A stretch of DNA of 64,000 nucleotides, taken from assembly GCA_019916065.1 (NCBI GenBank), contig CM034238.1, forward strand, positions 24,605,246 through 24,669,245, in the 5' to 3' direction. Both the position numbers and the translations under genes were made by a program. The stretch is from Vitellaria paradoxa. Taxonomy: Eukaryota; Streptophyta; Magnoliopsida; Ericales; Sapotaceae. This document shows, piece by piece, positions 33,268 through 45,359 of the stretch; the stretch's first letter is position 1; each line of letters begins with the position of its first letter. The notes beneath the pieces are model-generated. The model did not search any database, was not told where the DNA came from, and saw only the letters and a program-made list of their open reading frames with translations.

Positions 33268-35089
33268 TGTCACACCCCTATTTTAGGACACATATTTAAT
33301 TCCTTAAATAGAGGGTACCCAATCATAATTAACCAATAATCACATCTAATAGATAACCTTATATTAAAATAAAGTACCACCCACTAGATTTGTATGTATT
33401 CATTGGCAAGATAATCAAAATTACACAAACACTTAAATTTGTGCAAAATCACAATTTATAACATATTACATCAACCCTTAGTCTGATACTGTTAAAACTC
33501 TTGGTTTATTTATGCAAACTCCCTAAATGTAACTCATGATTAAATTAGAAATATAGAACCCTCAAGCTCCTCCAGGCACTTGCAGCCACTTCTAAACTCA
33601 ACTTGAAATGTGTAAATTTTAGGTATGAGTGTCACACACAAAATGGAAGTATTATACTTAAAATAAAAGACGATAAATATAAACTAGAGATAATCCTCAA
33701 TGATTACATAGACAATCAACCCATAATCAAATCATAATTAATTTAAAAGTATCGTAACTGACAGTAATACAAATATCTCAACACACAATTCATCACCGCT
33801 TTTCATTTGATAAATGATTTAAATAATAATGCAACACATATTTGGCCCCATTTGGCCTATGAGTTGAGTGCTCAACTGTGGACAGTGGCTTTAATTTAGC
33901 ATGTCCTGTTAGTCCCATTTGGCTTGGCCCCATCTGGTCTTATTATTGGTCCCATCTGACCTGACCCCATCTGGCCTTACTGTTCTTTTTCTTTTTCCTG
34001 GCCCCATCTGGCCTCTTTTTTTTCCTTTCATTTTCTACCCTCATTTGACCATAATACAAGTGAAATGCACACAATTCATGCTATATGCAAAAATATTTTT
34101 TTCCCAAGGGAAACATTATTTCTCAAATTTATCATTTCACAAATAACCACAAATCTCAACTAACACAACAAATCCACAAATACTCAGCACTTCATATTAG
34201 AACAAACAATTATTAACAATAACAATTTAATATAATTTACCAATTTATATTTAACACTTTTTACCTTTAAGTTTAATACACCTACCTGAACCGCAGATAT
34301 TCTGAGAAAATTAAATTATTGGAGTGGTTGCGGTTGATTATCCTCGGGTCCTAATTTTAACCCGAACAAGTTACCCAAATCAAACATCAAACTGTTAAAA
34401 TATGAACCAAATCAGTTAATAATACAAATTCGGTAAATAAAGCAGAATCATTACATCCCTACCATATTTAATTTACTTAATCTTTTATAAAATTAATTTT
34501 AAATCAACAAAATAAAATAACTTACCTTGACAATCCATCCAAATTCCTAAGTTCTTTGCGTCTCATTTTCTTATCGCCTTCTTCGCTGTTTCGTTTGGTT
34601 TTTTTTTTTCTTAACCAATGCACCCCCGCATGTTCATTTGCATTTATATATATATACTTTCAATTGGCAGTGAAAGAATTGACCGTCTCACTCACAAATT
34701 TTACATTCTTTTCTTTTTTTTTTTTTTAATAGCTTACACGTTTCCTAGTGAAGGATGACTTTAATCACACATTTCCACTTTAAGACTAGCCACGTGGCGA
34801 TGTGGCAATTCCAAAGGTTACACTTTGGCTCAGCAACCAACTGTATAGGTAAGTGTATGTATATATATATATATTCACATCGTTATCATTAACTTTAAAT
34901 CAATTAGACTAACTAAAAGTATTACCAACTATTAATACCTCAGTTAACCGATTGATTACTTTAGATTATAACTAAATAAATTTCAATGTAATATTAAATT
35001 AACATAATTAAAATTTCTACGCATGGACTAAGAATTAATTTAATAATGCAATCTAAAAAAAATAAAAATAAAAATTCAAGGATGTCACA
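33268..35089 (-). repeat. 3' LTR of chromovirus B (1822 bp)
   Basis: TGTCACACCCC ... GGATGTCACA on the + strand. In element orientation it starts TGTGACATCC directly after a GGGGAGGAGAGC tract. The LTR carries a small 'GGCCCCATCTGGCC' repeat cluster at about 33842-34050 and a TA repeat near 34858-34874. The plus-strand frame at 33919 is not a gene. Confidence 0.9.
33842..34050. repeat. Repeated GGCCCCATCTGGCC words
   Basis: GGCCCCATTTGGCC, TGGCCCCATCTGGTC, GACCCCATCTGGCC and TGGCCCCATCTGGCC occur within about 200 bp of the chromovirus B LTR. They are near-palindromic GGCC-flanked words. Confidence 0.65.
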
Positions 35090-35101
35090 GCTCTCCTCCC
35101 C

Positions 35102-35520
35102 TTAAGGAATTTCATCCTCGAAATTCTTACCTAGTGGAAATAGGTAGAGGAATTGTTTCCGCATATTCTCCTCACTCTCCCAAGCAGCTTTCTCCACTGT
35201 GTGGCTTTTCCACAACACCTTCACCAATGGTATTGTCTTATTCTGCAAAACTTGGTCCCTTCTATCTAAGATTTGCACTAGCTCCTCCACATAAGACAAA
35301 TCTTCTTTCAATTCAACTGGTTGGGAAGTCAACAAGTGAGATGGGTCTGGAGTATACTTGCACAACATTGACACATGGAACACATTGTGGAGCCTTGATA
35401 ATTCTGGAGGTAGAGTCAACCTGTATGCAGTTTTCCCAATTTTTTGTATAATCTCATATGGTCCAATATAACGATGACTTAACTTTTCTTTTTTACCAAA
35501 TCTTAATATACATTTTCCAA
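35102..35520 (-). pseudogene. Chromovirus B integrase tail and chromodomain
   Basis: The - strand frame from 35419 reads LPPELSRLHNVFHVSMLCKY, then EDLSYVEELVQILDRRDQVLQNKTIPLVKVLWKSHTVEKAAWESEENM. This is a standard chromodomain-type tail of Tekay/Del chromoviruses, thought to guide integration into heterochromatin. Extending upstream, the same frame gives RFGKKEKLSHRYIGPYEIIQKIGKTAYRL (to about 35520). The preceding integrase body is in another frame, so there is one frameshift near 35515-35522. The frame ends just inside the LTR-proximal polypurine region. Confidence 0.88.
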
Positions 35521-36360
35521 GGAAAAACCTTTAAGAATATTTTATCACCCACAGAAAATTTCAATTCTCGTCTGCGATTATCTGCATAACTTTTTTGCCG
35601 ACTCTGAGCTATCTTTAATCTGTCTTTTATCACCTTTACTTTGTCCACTATGTCTTGCACCAACTCTGGCCCAAGTAATTTTCTTTCTCCTACTTCATCC
35701 CAATAGACTGGAGTTCTACATTTACGACCATACAGAGCTTCAAATGGTGTCATGCCAATATTGGAATGAAAACTGTTGTTATAAGCAAATTCTATCAATG
35801 GCAACAAATCATCCCAATTTTCCTTAAAATCCAACACACAAGCTCGTAGCATGTCTTCTAAAGTTTGAATTGTTCTTTCAAATTGTCCATTTGTTTGAGG
35901 TTGAAAGGTAGTGTTGAACTTTAAAGTTTTTCCCCTAGCTTGTTGTAGACTAGGCCAGAATTTGGATGTAAACTTTGGATCCCTATCAGCCACAATAGAG
36001 ACAGGTGCGCCATACAATCTCACAATCTCCTTGACATACAGGGCAGCATACTTATTAGTCGTGTAATTGGATTTCACAGGCAGAAAATGAGTTGATTTGA
36101 TTAACCTATCAACAATCACCTAAATGGAATCAAAACCTTTCTGAGTACATGGTAACCCAACAATCAAATCTATAGTGATATGTTCCCATTTCCACTTTGG
36201 AATAGGAAGTGACTGGAGTAACCCTGCAGGACTCTAATGTTCTACTTTTACTTGCTGACAAGTTAAACATCTAGCTACAAATTCTGCAATATCTTACGTC
36301 ATACTAACCCACCAGTAATGCCTTTGCAGATTTTGATAATATTGGTACTGCTTGGGTGCA
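35493..36360 (-). pseudogene. Chromovirus B integrase
   Basis: The clean frame 36119-35493 carries the catalytic core: Asp in IVDRLIKSTHF (residue 4), Asp in SIVADRDPKF (residue 45) and Glu in NGQFERTIQTLEDMLRACVLDF (residue 81), then NSFHSNIGMTPFEALYGRKCRTPVYWDEVGE. Upstream (36120-36360) the zinc-binding region is readable in the same neighbourhood ([31 protein letters not shown]) but crosses stops. The motif set is that of Tekay/Del chromoviruses. The core itself is undamaged. Confidence 0.9.
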
Positions 36361-36511
36361 TAGCATAAGGTGAATGATGTACTTCTTCTAAAATTTCCCT
36401 TTTCAATTTAGAATTTTCTAGAACACAAACTCTGTCACCAAAACAAAGTAGCCCATCACCCCTAACCACAAAATCAGTTCATCTATTATCTGCTATTTGC
36501 TTGTGGATTCT

Positions 36512-37000
36512 CTATAGTTGGACATCTTCTAACTGTAACTCCCTGATACAATCAAGTAATAATGGCTTCACCCTCAACTGAGCAATTAGAGCATCCATTT
36601 TGGTTACAGCCAACTCTGTACCCATATGTGTCAAATCATTAAATGCCTGAACTCTCCAACACTGATTATAGGCTAGCATGCCTACAGACTTGCGGCTCAA
36701 GGCATCTACCACTACGTTTGCTTTACCTGGGTGATAGTGTATATTGTAATCATAGTCCTTCAGTAGCTCTAAGCACCTCTTATGTCTCAAATTCAACTCT
36801 TTCTGAGTAAACAAATACTTCAAACTTTGACGATCAATATAAATATCGACAGTCTCCCCGTATAAATAGTGACTCCATAACTTCAAAGCAAACACAACCG
36901 CGGCTAACTCCAGATCATGAGTTGGATAGTTTTATTCATGGGATCTTAACTGTCTTGAAGCATATGCAATCACCTTCCCATTTTACATCAAAACAAATCC
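36512..37000 (-). pseudogene. Chromovirus B RNase H and linker
   Basis: The frame 36895-36512 reads [68 protein letters not shown], then the linker to integrase. The RNase H Asp of the TDH block is kept as IDR. Upstream to about 37000 the frame continues through a stop ([13 protein letters not shown]). Confidence 0.88.
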
Positions 37001-37815
37001 TAACCCTTGTCTAGAAGTATCACTATAAATCACGAACCCACTAGTACCTGAGAGGAGTGCTAACACTGGAGCTATAGTTAATCTAGCTTTCAATTCCTGG
37101 AAGCTTTTCTCACAACTATCATTCTATTCAAATTTAACACCCGTGCGAGTTAATCGTGTCATAGATAATGCAATGGAAAAAAATTCTGAATGAAACAACG
37201 ATAATACCCTACCAATCTAAGAAAGCTACGCACCTCCATTACACCGGTTAGACACTCCCAATTCAATATTGCCTCAACTTTCCTAGGATCAACACTGATG
37301 CCATCTTTTGAAATCACATGCCCCAGGAATACTACCCGGTCCAGCCAAAATTTACATTTACTAAGCTTTGCAAATAGCTATTTATCTCGCAGAGTCTGTA
37401 ACACTATTCTAAGGTGTTGTGCATGTTCTTCTTTGCTTCTAAAGTAGATCAAAATATCATCAATGAAAACAATCACAAAAGCGTCAAGACATGGTCTGAA
37501 AACTCTGTTCATCAAGTCCATAAATACAGCTGGAGCATTAGTTAGTCCAAAAGGCATAACAAGAAATCATAATGCCCATATCTGATTTTGAAAACTATCT
37601 TAGGCACATCACGATCCCGTACTTTAATCTAATAATACCCAGACTTCAAATTAATTTTAGAAAATACTATAGTAGCTTGCAACTGATCAAATAAATCATC
37701 AATTCTTGGTAATGTACTTGTTCTTTACTGTTACCCGATTCAGCTGGCGATAATCAATACACAATCTCATAGTGCCATCCTTCTTCTTTACAAACAACAC
37801 CGGTGCTCCCCATGG
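37000..37815 (-). pseudogene. Chromovirus B reverse transcriptase, N-terminally deleted
   Basis: On the - strand from 37815: [32 protein letters not shown], then after frame changes a FIDD catalytic box at 37467-37456 ([14 protein letters not shown]) and LFAKLSKCKFWLDRVVFLGHVISKDGI. Several stops and small indels interrupt it. Everything upstream of PWGAPV (protease, gag, leader) is missing at the deletion junction. Confidence 0.85.
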
Positions 37816-37877
37816 ACTAAGAATTAATTTAATAATGCAGTTTAAAAAAATAAAAATAAAAATTTGAGGATGTCACA
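37811..37877 (-). repeat. 67-bp remnant of the chromovirus B 5' LTR
   Basis: CATGGACTAAGAATTAATTT ... GATGTCACA matches 35022-35089 of the 3' LTR almost exactly. CATGG at 37811-37815 is shared by the pol side and the LTR side, marking the deletion breakpoint. Confidence 0.9.
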
Positions 37878-37882
37878 ATAAC

Positions 37883-38420
37883 AATCGCCAATCCCTGTGA
37901 CCTCTTAATCTAAACATCAGCCACTGCATTGGCTTCAACAGGATGACACCAGAAATTTAAAACCATAATCTTCCACTAATTTCTATCTTTCCTCCAAATC
38001 GACTAAGTCAATGAACCCATCAGTTAGGAAATATCCAAAATAAGATAGTGGAGGTAACCCACCAAATTTACAAACTTCAAATATCAAACATAGATCTCGG
38101 TCTCGCCCAATCATTACCACGAAAGCCCTTAGGAAATTCCACCATAATACTTTAACTGGTTATTACAAAACTTAGAACACTATCTTGCAGTCAAAACTTA
38201 TATATATATATATTTCCTAGCATACAACTAATCAAATAGATTATCAATTCTTAACACGAATACTTAATTCTTAATTGCCATCAAGCTTAACAACTTCCAA
38301 TTCACCCAAAATCATAGGGTTCTTCTCCTATGTCTAACAAAAATCACCACCCCTTTTCCCCCAACAAATACTATAACAAGTGAAACTTTAGACTAATAAT
38401 TAATTCATCTAGATGAAGTC
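37883..38420 (-). pseudogene. Chromovirus A decayed pol fragment (RNase H end and RT traces)
   Basis: On the - strand at about 37960-37900, WCHPVEANAVAD corresponds to the HPGKANAVADALS end of RNase H. Around 38215-38345 the DNA lines up loosely with the RT region of chromovirus B (compare 37680-37800: 'AACTGATCAAATAAATCATCAATTC'). Stops are frequent. No complete domain remains. Confidence 0.55.
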
Positions 38421-41400
38421 TCAATTACCTTAATCCAACTAGTGCTAAATAATATAACACCATAGAAACACGTGGAACTCCTAATATGGACTCTAAACAA
38501 AGACATATTATTTCCCTTGAGTAAGCAAACCAAAAAACCCCCAGGAATCTACCAATGCATGTACACATCACATTAGGAAGATAGTACTAATCATTCTTCT
38601 CCTCAAACCTCAACCTAGTTAGCATATCATAAATTATTTTAAAACACCTTAAACCAAATTTTAGAGAAGGCAATACTACTTGCAGTTTGCCCTAAACTTC
38701 ATTGCAGCCATAAGGTATAATGATCGTCAATTGTTTACATTAATAATTGATTGCCATATGAAAAATGGACCACTCTTTCATTCCAAAATTGCCTCAACTT
38801 TTTCATTTTCAAAGCTCTACAGTTGATCTACAGCCACACATCATTTTATTGCAGCACACAATCTCATTAATTTCAAAATTTGCATACTTGTGCTATTCAG
38901 ACTTCTAAACTTTCAAATCTATGATTACTATCTTCTTCACAATCCCCTCCAATCATCATTCTCAACACTACCACCATTATTGGAACACCTAGTAAATGTC
39001 ATTCTTGGGTCCACCAGACTACCACCAATTACATAATCCACTCACATATCTATCAAACTTACCACCATCAATTACTATTTTATAAAACTTTTGTGTCTAA
39101 TTACCAATAGGTTCATGTATCTGGTAACAATCTTGGCTTTAATGGTACCTCCTCGATTAGATTTTACACTTCCTCGGGAAACACATCTGTAATCTACACA
39201 TTGCTTTTGAAAATAAAATTAAAACCCTTCCTGATTAACCTTAACTTAATATACGGGCAAGAGGCTTCCCCATGCATTTAATAGCAATTGTGGAGGAGGT
39301 AAAATTACTCTTGTCTCATCCCGAGTTAGAACTACGGATTCATCAAACAAAATGATCATTACTAATGTATAGTCACAACCAATCACCACTTTTTGTGTGG
39401 AAAAATCCATTTATTTTCAAGTTTAAATCACATTTATTTACTCTATTACCTGAAGATCGCTCCACCATTAGGGACATTCTAAATCTTTGTACATATTCAT
39501 CCCACTAGGATGACAACAAACCTCAAGTGATGAAACTCTCGAATCACCATTCTCCAAAATTTATCCGTATCAAGTACAAACACATAACTTTTAAATTTCA
39601 CATATCTATCTAACGGCATACAATAATTTTCAGCCATTCGGTCAGCAAACTAGTGATTCCACATTTTCTAACAAAGTTAATCTCATTGTTAAACCTTAAT
39701 AACTCTAATTCATAACATCAGTGTCATTCATAACAACTCGAACTTGAGAAAATTACTTTACTCTTGTCATCATTATTGTCCAAATTTAAAAATCATTAAT
39801 ATTCTTTCAAACACTTTATTGGAAACAAGTTACCACGGTTGCTGAATTCTACAACTTCTTATGTAACATATTAGCTACTACTTTAGCACAACTAGAATAA
39901 CATTGAATATCAAAACTATAATCTCAATCCACTTATAATGTATGACAATTTATTCACACAATGGATATAAATTATCTTTAAACTATGGTGACCCGTTCAC
40001 ACACTAATCCCTTTCACTATTTCGTTAATGTAGTCGAGACTTCAACCGTTTAAATCCATACCATCATCTAAATTTTTCATATCAGAACAAAACCAAAACC
40101 TTCATGTGAAATATTACAACATACTAAGTAACGCACTGACCATTTAAAAACGACCAACATCAAAATCACAGCCGATCGATGCTTTGGCCCGTTGAAATGT
40201 CCTCATAGGTTTTACTTCAAATAATTTAACTTCCTTCCAAATTAATTGAATTAATGGTCCCTCTCATTGAGAGGAATCCCAAATAAAATAGTTATAATGA
40301 CCTACTAGACTCATAAAACTTTGGATATCAATCCTAAATCTTAGCTATGCTCGAATAATATAACCAGAAACTTTGGAAAATTTATTATAGTACTTTAACC
40401 AAAATTTTCCCGAGCTCAGACTTTCCTTAGAATAATCAAAGCTCAAACTTACTCTTTTTGACATACACGTACTCAAATAATTTGTCAAATTTTAAAAAAT
40501 AATGCTCATGTTCAATTATTACCGAATTTGAAAACCTTGTCCACACTAACTCCCAAATTTCCATCTTACCACTTAGCCAATACTTTATGATTCCTTCACA
40601 ACTAATTACTATATTAAACAAAACCATAGAGTAATAAATCATCAAATTAAATTCTAAACTTTCTCAACTTAATTGATGCCATATGACATAGTGTAACAGG
40701 AATAAGAAAGACACTTAACACAAGTTCCATGAAAAAGATCATATCCCACCAAGAAAGTAACCCTCGCCACTCCTTAGGAAATACATCCACAAATTTACAA
40801 CTTATTCTTAGAAAATAATATTAAGACTCTTTCTTCAATATTAGATTAGCTATCAAAAAAATTTAAAAAAAAATTTCTTTCAATGCACATAACGTTGACT
40901 AATGGAAAAAAAGAACATGGATTTAGCCTTAACTTAACCTTGAACTATAGGGTTCTTAAGTAAAACAGTTGTCACTAATCCATAGTAATAACTAATCATC
41001 ATATAGTAAGTGGGTAGCCTACCCATTCCCACTTTTATATAAATTTGATTTACCAAGTAAAACTCTAATATCATTCAACAACTATTCTCATTTAATAATA
41101 GAATATACTCTTGATAAATCCACAAGTCACTAACTCAGGGCCTTCAAGCCTCTTAAAGTCAAATTCAAAATCTTTAGCATTTTCAGAATCTCTTCTAATT
41201 ATTATCCCCGATATTTGAAAAAAATCGACAGAACACTTTGTAAATCTCACCTCTAGGCCCGTCAAACCATTACCAATTATCAAAATTTACTATTAACTAT
41301 ATTGCTTCATAAAATGTTCACATCGTTAACCGACAGAGCCACTGTTTTAGGCAAAATCCTGTTTCCAACCACATTCACAACCCACTGTAGTACGAAAACA

Positions 41401-41506
41401 TCATAATCCTCAATCCTAAACCGATGAAATTAATGCTAAGAAATTTGTAAGACACAACAGAAACACATAAGCCTCACTACCCAAGGTACAAAGTATTCGC
41501 AACCTA
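38421..41506 (-). other. Decayed internal region of chromovirus A (gag/protease expected)
   Basis: About 3.1 kb that should hold protease and gag by position. I cannot read any conserved motif; frames are short and unconvincing (for example 40436-40645 and 41092-41283). Treat as coding-region decay or replacement. Confidence 0.5.
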
Positions 41507-41520
41507 ATGATCTGATACTA
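41507..41520 (-). promoter_or_regulatory. Decayed primer-binding site of chromovirus A
   Basis: On the - strand TAGTATCAGATCA lies 3-4 bases after the 5' LTR end. It is a two-mismatch version of TGGTATCAGAGCA (initiator Met tRNA type), normal for this lineage. Confidence 0.7.
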
Positions 41521-41523
41521 ATC

Positions 41524-43428
41524 TGTCACGCCCCTAACTTAATTTTTTGGGATGGAGGACATGTGAATGTGAACCCACATCTTCGGTCATGCAATTTTAA
41601 TATTACTAATTAAATTCTTGATTAAGAAGAATAAACACAATTTTCATTACCTATAGTTAAAATCAAACTTTGGCTACTCAAGTCTAAGCTGCCTACATCC
41701 CACTTTGGGAATCAGGTCACCTTGGTTCCTATTTTTATATCTCTTATTTTATAACCAAACTCATGATTAACCAGATAAACTATACATCTCATCAATTAAT
41801 ATCACAATCACATTATATTAACATCTCAATACAAAGAAATATAAATGCAATCTTATGTAATGGGATGTGATGGAATGCATTGTCAGTGCATATTCTCTAA
41901 TCTCCATCTACCCCTGACCTTATCCTGGGACGAGTGATGCTTAGCACAGTATGCGGGGTCACCAATCACACCCTTTACGCTCACGGCAAACATATATCTC
42001 CATATATATATATACTAAGTGGGGAACTGTGTTACACTTTCACTGGTGTAAGACTTAGGGAAATCGTGTTACACCCCTAGCCCTTCTGTTAGGAAACTGT
42101 GTTACACCTCTAGTCAGGCATCTGCTTAGCTTAAGTAGGGTCCAGCTGCAGTTCGAAGAAAATCTCATAATCATATCTCATAATTAACGTCCTAACTCCA
42201 AATGACTAAACTCTAGTCATATATATCGATTGGGGATTATCCAATATTTTTAAAAATCTCATTTTATCATTTTTCTCAAACTATGGATCCCGTCCATATA
42301 AATAACATGTGTCTTGGCATGTCACAATATAGATATGGCACGCTCGGCCAATCAATAGTTTCAACATAAACCAGGCGCTACCACCCTAGCTCCATGCACA
42401 TGATATGCTCAATCATGCTAATAAATAACATCTCAACATATAAACATATTCTCATTTGGCAGGATGATGATTTGGAGTCTATTCTTTCATTAGAAATCCA
42501 TAATAATTTAGTTTGGACACAAAAAAATAATTAAAAACCAAATTTTACACTTTTCTGAAAATCTACTATACTGGTGTTCGAACACCCCAAGTTGCGGTCC
42601 AAACACCCATAGCAGCAGGTCCGGACACCTTAATTAGCCGGTCCAAACACCAGAGACTAGTGCCGAGTTTCTGGGTTTGTTTCCAATGAAACCTAGCCCC
42701 AAACCACCCCCAAATCACCATTTCAAGCTTCAATTTCAATAATAACTAATGTATCAACACTTAAACACTTAAATCACATGTTTCTTCAACACTTGATAAA
42801 AGAATAACTCAAATATATGTAAGATATTCGCATTTATTTACATACATACACCCACATTCATATATATATATATATATATATATATGGACAAATCTCATGA
42901 TATTCAACCAAATCAAGCCTATATACGCATCAAAACCATCATAACAACGTCTAGAATAGGAATATAAGTTTCATCTACCTCAAATCTGAAGAGAAAAGAA
43001 GAACAACAAAGGAAACTAATTGAGCTTCCGACTTTCAAAAGCTGATTTCTCTTACCTTAGGCAAAATCACTGAAAATGGACATTACCACGACGTTCATGG
43101 CATCAAATACTACCCCGATCCGTTGGCCTTCTGCCGTGGAACCCACTTTCTCTCTCTACCCTCTCTCTGTTTCTCTCTTTTCTCTCTTTCTCCCTTCTCT
43201 GGCAACCGAACCAACCTAGAAGAAAAAAAATGGAAGGAAAAGAAAGAGAAAGAAAAATGAAGGAAAGGAAAAAAGAAACTGGGCCTTTGGCCTAATTATC
43301 CAACCAAATATCAATCTGGGCTAAACGTAGCCCCAAAAAAATAAAATAAACTAACTAAATCTCAAAAAAAACTATTTCATTAGCTTAAAATAACACATAA
43401 ATTGTCAAAAAAAATACCGAGTATTACA
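41524..43428 (-). repeat. 5' LTR of chromovirus A (1905 bp)
   Basis: TGTCACGCCCC ... GAGTATTACA. It pairs with 30709-32861 but lacks about 240 bp near its + strand start. It contains a TA repeat (about 42862-42886) absent from the other copy, a GCTGCCTACATCCC..ATCAGGTCACC module at 41685-41725 and GGTCCGGACACC at about 42619. Confidence 0.85.
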
Positions 43429-45246
43429 AATGTTACATGTTAACATGATATATGATGACAATGACAACTATGACATAGTACTGATGACATAGCATGGTAA
43501 ATATGATATCTAGCATAGCCTAGCATAGTAATATGATATTATGACATGGCATGACATGGTAAACATGATATTATGACATTGTACGGCGTAGCAAACGATC
43601 TTATAGCATGGTATGGCATGTTAGTATAATGTAAGCATGATTTATGTATGATGTCTAGAATTTTACAAAATTTGTCTCGGGTAAATCCAGTCAATACCGT
43701 GTACCGGGTCTAACCTAAACTTGAATTATGATGAGGATACCTTTCGTTAACAAAAAATTTTATTTACACAATTAAAAATATTCCATTTTAATTATGCAAA
43801 TACATTAAATTGAAAGATAAAACAAAATTTTTTTAGAGATAGAAAATTATTCCAACGTGGGCTTTTTCTAGAGAGAGAAGCTTTGAAAGATGTGGAGAGC
43901 ACTATTTGTAGAATGAATGAAATAAGGGAGATGCCTCATTATATGGACTTTTTAGCTAAACAAAACTTTTGTCCACTCGAATTAGCGACAAACCATGCCT
44001 GTTTCATCAGGCAAACTTGACAAAACGAACAAAAATCTTCATTAGGGTCATTTTGCAGTCATTTCTACCCAATAAGACAGGCGAACAAGTTTGCACAACA
44101 CCACGGGTGAAGATATTCGCAAAACAAGTCAAGCGAACATATTTGCATTTCAAGATAGGTAAAAGCTTTGCCACACACCTATTTGGCAAGGTGTTTGGTG
44201 GCTAGGTCAAAAATAAGGCCAATTTGGTCTGAGCCCTGGCTTGGGCTATGTTTGGTACAATTTGGGTCCTGTGTTGACAAGTTTGGTCCATTTTAAGACC
44301 TTTAGCACAATTTTTGGGAGCTTCCAGGACCTCTCAAGCACTTTTTGGAGTGATTTAAACCATTTAGGTCAAAATTGGACTCAATTTGGATTTTTTAAGA
44401 TCTAGTTATTCTTATTTGAAAATTGCTGCTCCGAAATAGGCTGAAACAGAGGCAGGGTCAACCAATCCTTTGGCTTAATCCTTGGAGGCATCACCAAGAC
44501 AACTCCTCCTACCATTTTTAGGTTAGAGGAATCCAAAAATACCATTGGTGTGACTCTGGCATACTTTTATGAATTTATAAAAAAATTGACGAATTTTACA
44601 AACAAATCCGCAGAAAGACCTCCTAAGGTTTAGCTTGCCCAAACTTAACCATGTCATTACCTCAGGGAATGAACCCTCAATATTCTTGTGCAATTTGAAG
44701 GACTTCTAATTTTGTCTGAGGTCTCAAATTGTGCCTGGCGTGCCAGTAGCTCCCTTTTTGTCGATAGGAGCCATTCTACCAGCCCAGATGATCTTTGGAG
44801 TAGCATTTTGCCTATTCTAAGCCTACCTTTGTGTTCTGTTACATGTTTTGGGAATATGTGTATTTTTTTATACCTTTTTGATTTGATTTGGGCATTTTGA
44901 GTGATATCAACCTTCAGGCGCATCGGTAAAGGTCGTTCTTGACTTTTAGACTTAATTAACATTTGACTCTATACTCCGGCTCTTCTGTTGACATTAGAGT
45001 TGTCTCTTTGGTGACTTAAATGTGCTTATATAGTCTAGTGGCCTTTTACCTTGATCTAGGTCTTTAGCTCGACTTTCTCTAGTTCAAGCGGTACAATTGT
45101 CATTTTACTAATTGTTCGTTCTTTGTCAAATTCTGGCATTTTGACATATTCTACGATTAAGAAAACTTAATCAGAGGAGTACTCTTCAACTAAAAGTATT
45201 AAATACTATAAATATTAAATGAGCGAGTAAAATTGGGATGTCAACA
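43429..45246 (-). repeat. 5' LTR of the Tat-like element, outer part
   Basis: It continues the LTR after the chromovirus A insertion. 43429-43650 holds the right half of the AGCATGGTAA-type repeats. 44107-45246 matches the 3' LTR fragment 10266-11394. In element orientation it starts TGTTGACATCCC at 45246. The frames at 43969-44205 (+) and 44657-44962 (-) have no domain. Confidence 0.8.
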
Positions 45247-45359
45247 CCCGTGAATTAAATTCATTTAAATTTCAATAATTTTGACTCGATCCAAATTCGT
45301 CCATTTACAAATTCTAGCTAATTATTTATGACGTGTGGGTGTATTGTGTTGAATTTTAA

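Larger units (their letters stand above)
33268..37877 (-). mobile_element. Chromovirus B (Tekay/Del-like), - strand, internally deleted
   Basis: A full 3' LTR at 33268-35089, then polypurine tract, chromodomain, integrase, RNase H and part of RT. Then, at 37811, the sequence jumps to the last 67 bp of the 5' LTR (37811-37877). A perfect 5-bp duplication ATAAC (33263-33267 and 37878-37882) flanks the whole. Because both outer ends and the duplication are intact, the missing gag, protease, N-terminal RT and most of the 5' LTR were deleted after insertion. Confidence 0.92.
30709..43428 (-). mobile_element. Chromovirus A (Ty3/gypsy), - strand, old and decayed
   Basis: Two related LTRs (30709-32861 and 41524-43428) are flanked by AATAT (30704-30708) and AATGT (43429-43433), a 5-bp duplication with one mismatch. 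On the - strand the polypurine stretch ATAAAGGGGGAAGAA precedes the 3' LTR start TGTAATACC, and a decayed TAGTATCAGATCA primer site follows the 5' LTR. Recognisable pol remains only near 37883-38400. Chromovirus B is inserted in the 3' part of its internal region. It interrupts the 5' LTR of the Tat-like element. Confidence 0.85.
10261..45246 (-). mobile_element. Tat/Ogre-like gag-only (TR-GAG type) LTR element, - strand, heavily interrupted
   Basis: Read on the - strand: 5' LTR from 45246 downward (starts TGTTGACATCCC), primer site near 28040-28022, a leader, gag at about 17921-16440, a long repeat-rich 3' region, a polypurine tract rich in G (GGTAGAAAAAGAGGGGG) and the 3' LTR starting TGTTGATACCCC at 11394. 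Nothing resembling protease, RT, RNase H or integrase is found between gag and the polypurine tract. Three younger elements interrupt it: Athila in the 3' LTR, copia 1 (18302-26611) and chromovirus A (30709-43428). CCCGT at 45247-45251 is the expected target duplication on one side; the other side is outside the window. Once insertions are removed the 5' LTR is about 4.5 kb, within the range of Ogre-type LTRs. Confidence 0.8.

Noticed and set aside
35134..35451. 105-residue plus-strand frame
   Set aside because: Antisense shadow of the chromovirus B chromodomain.
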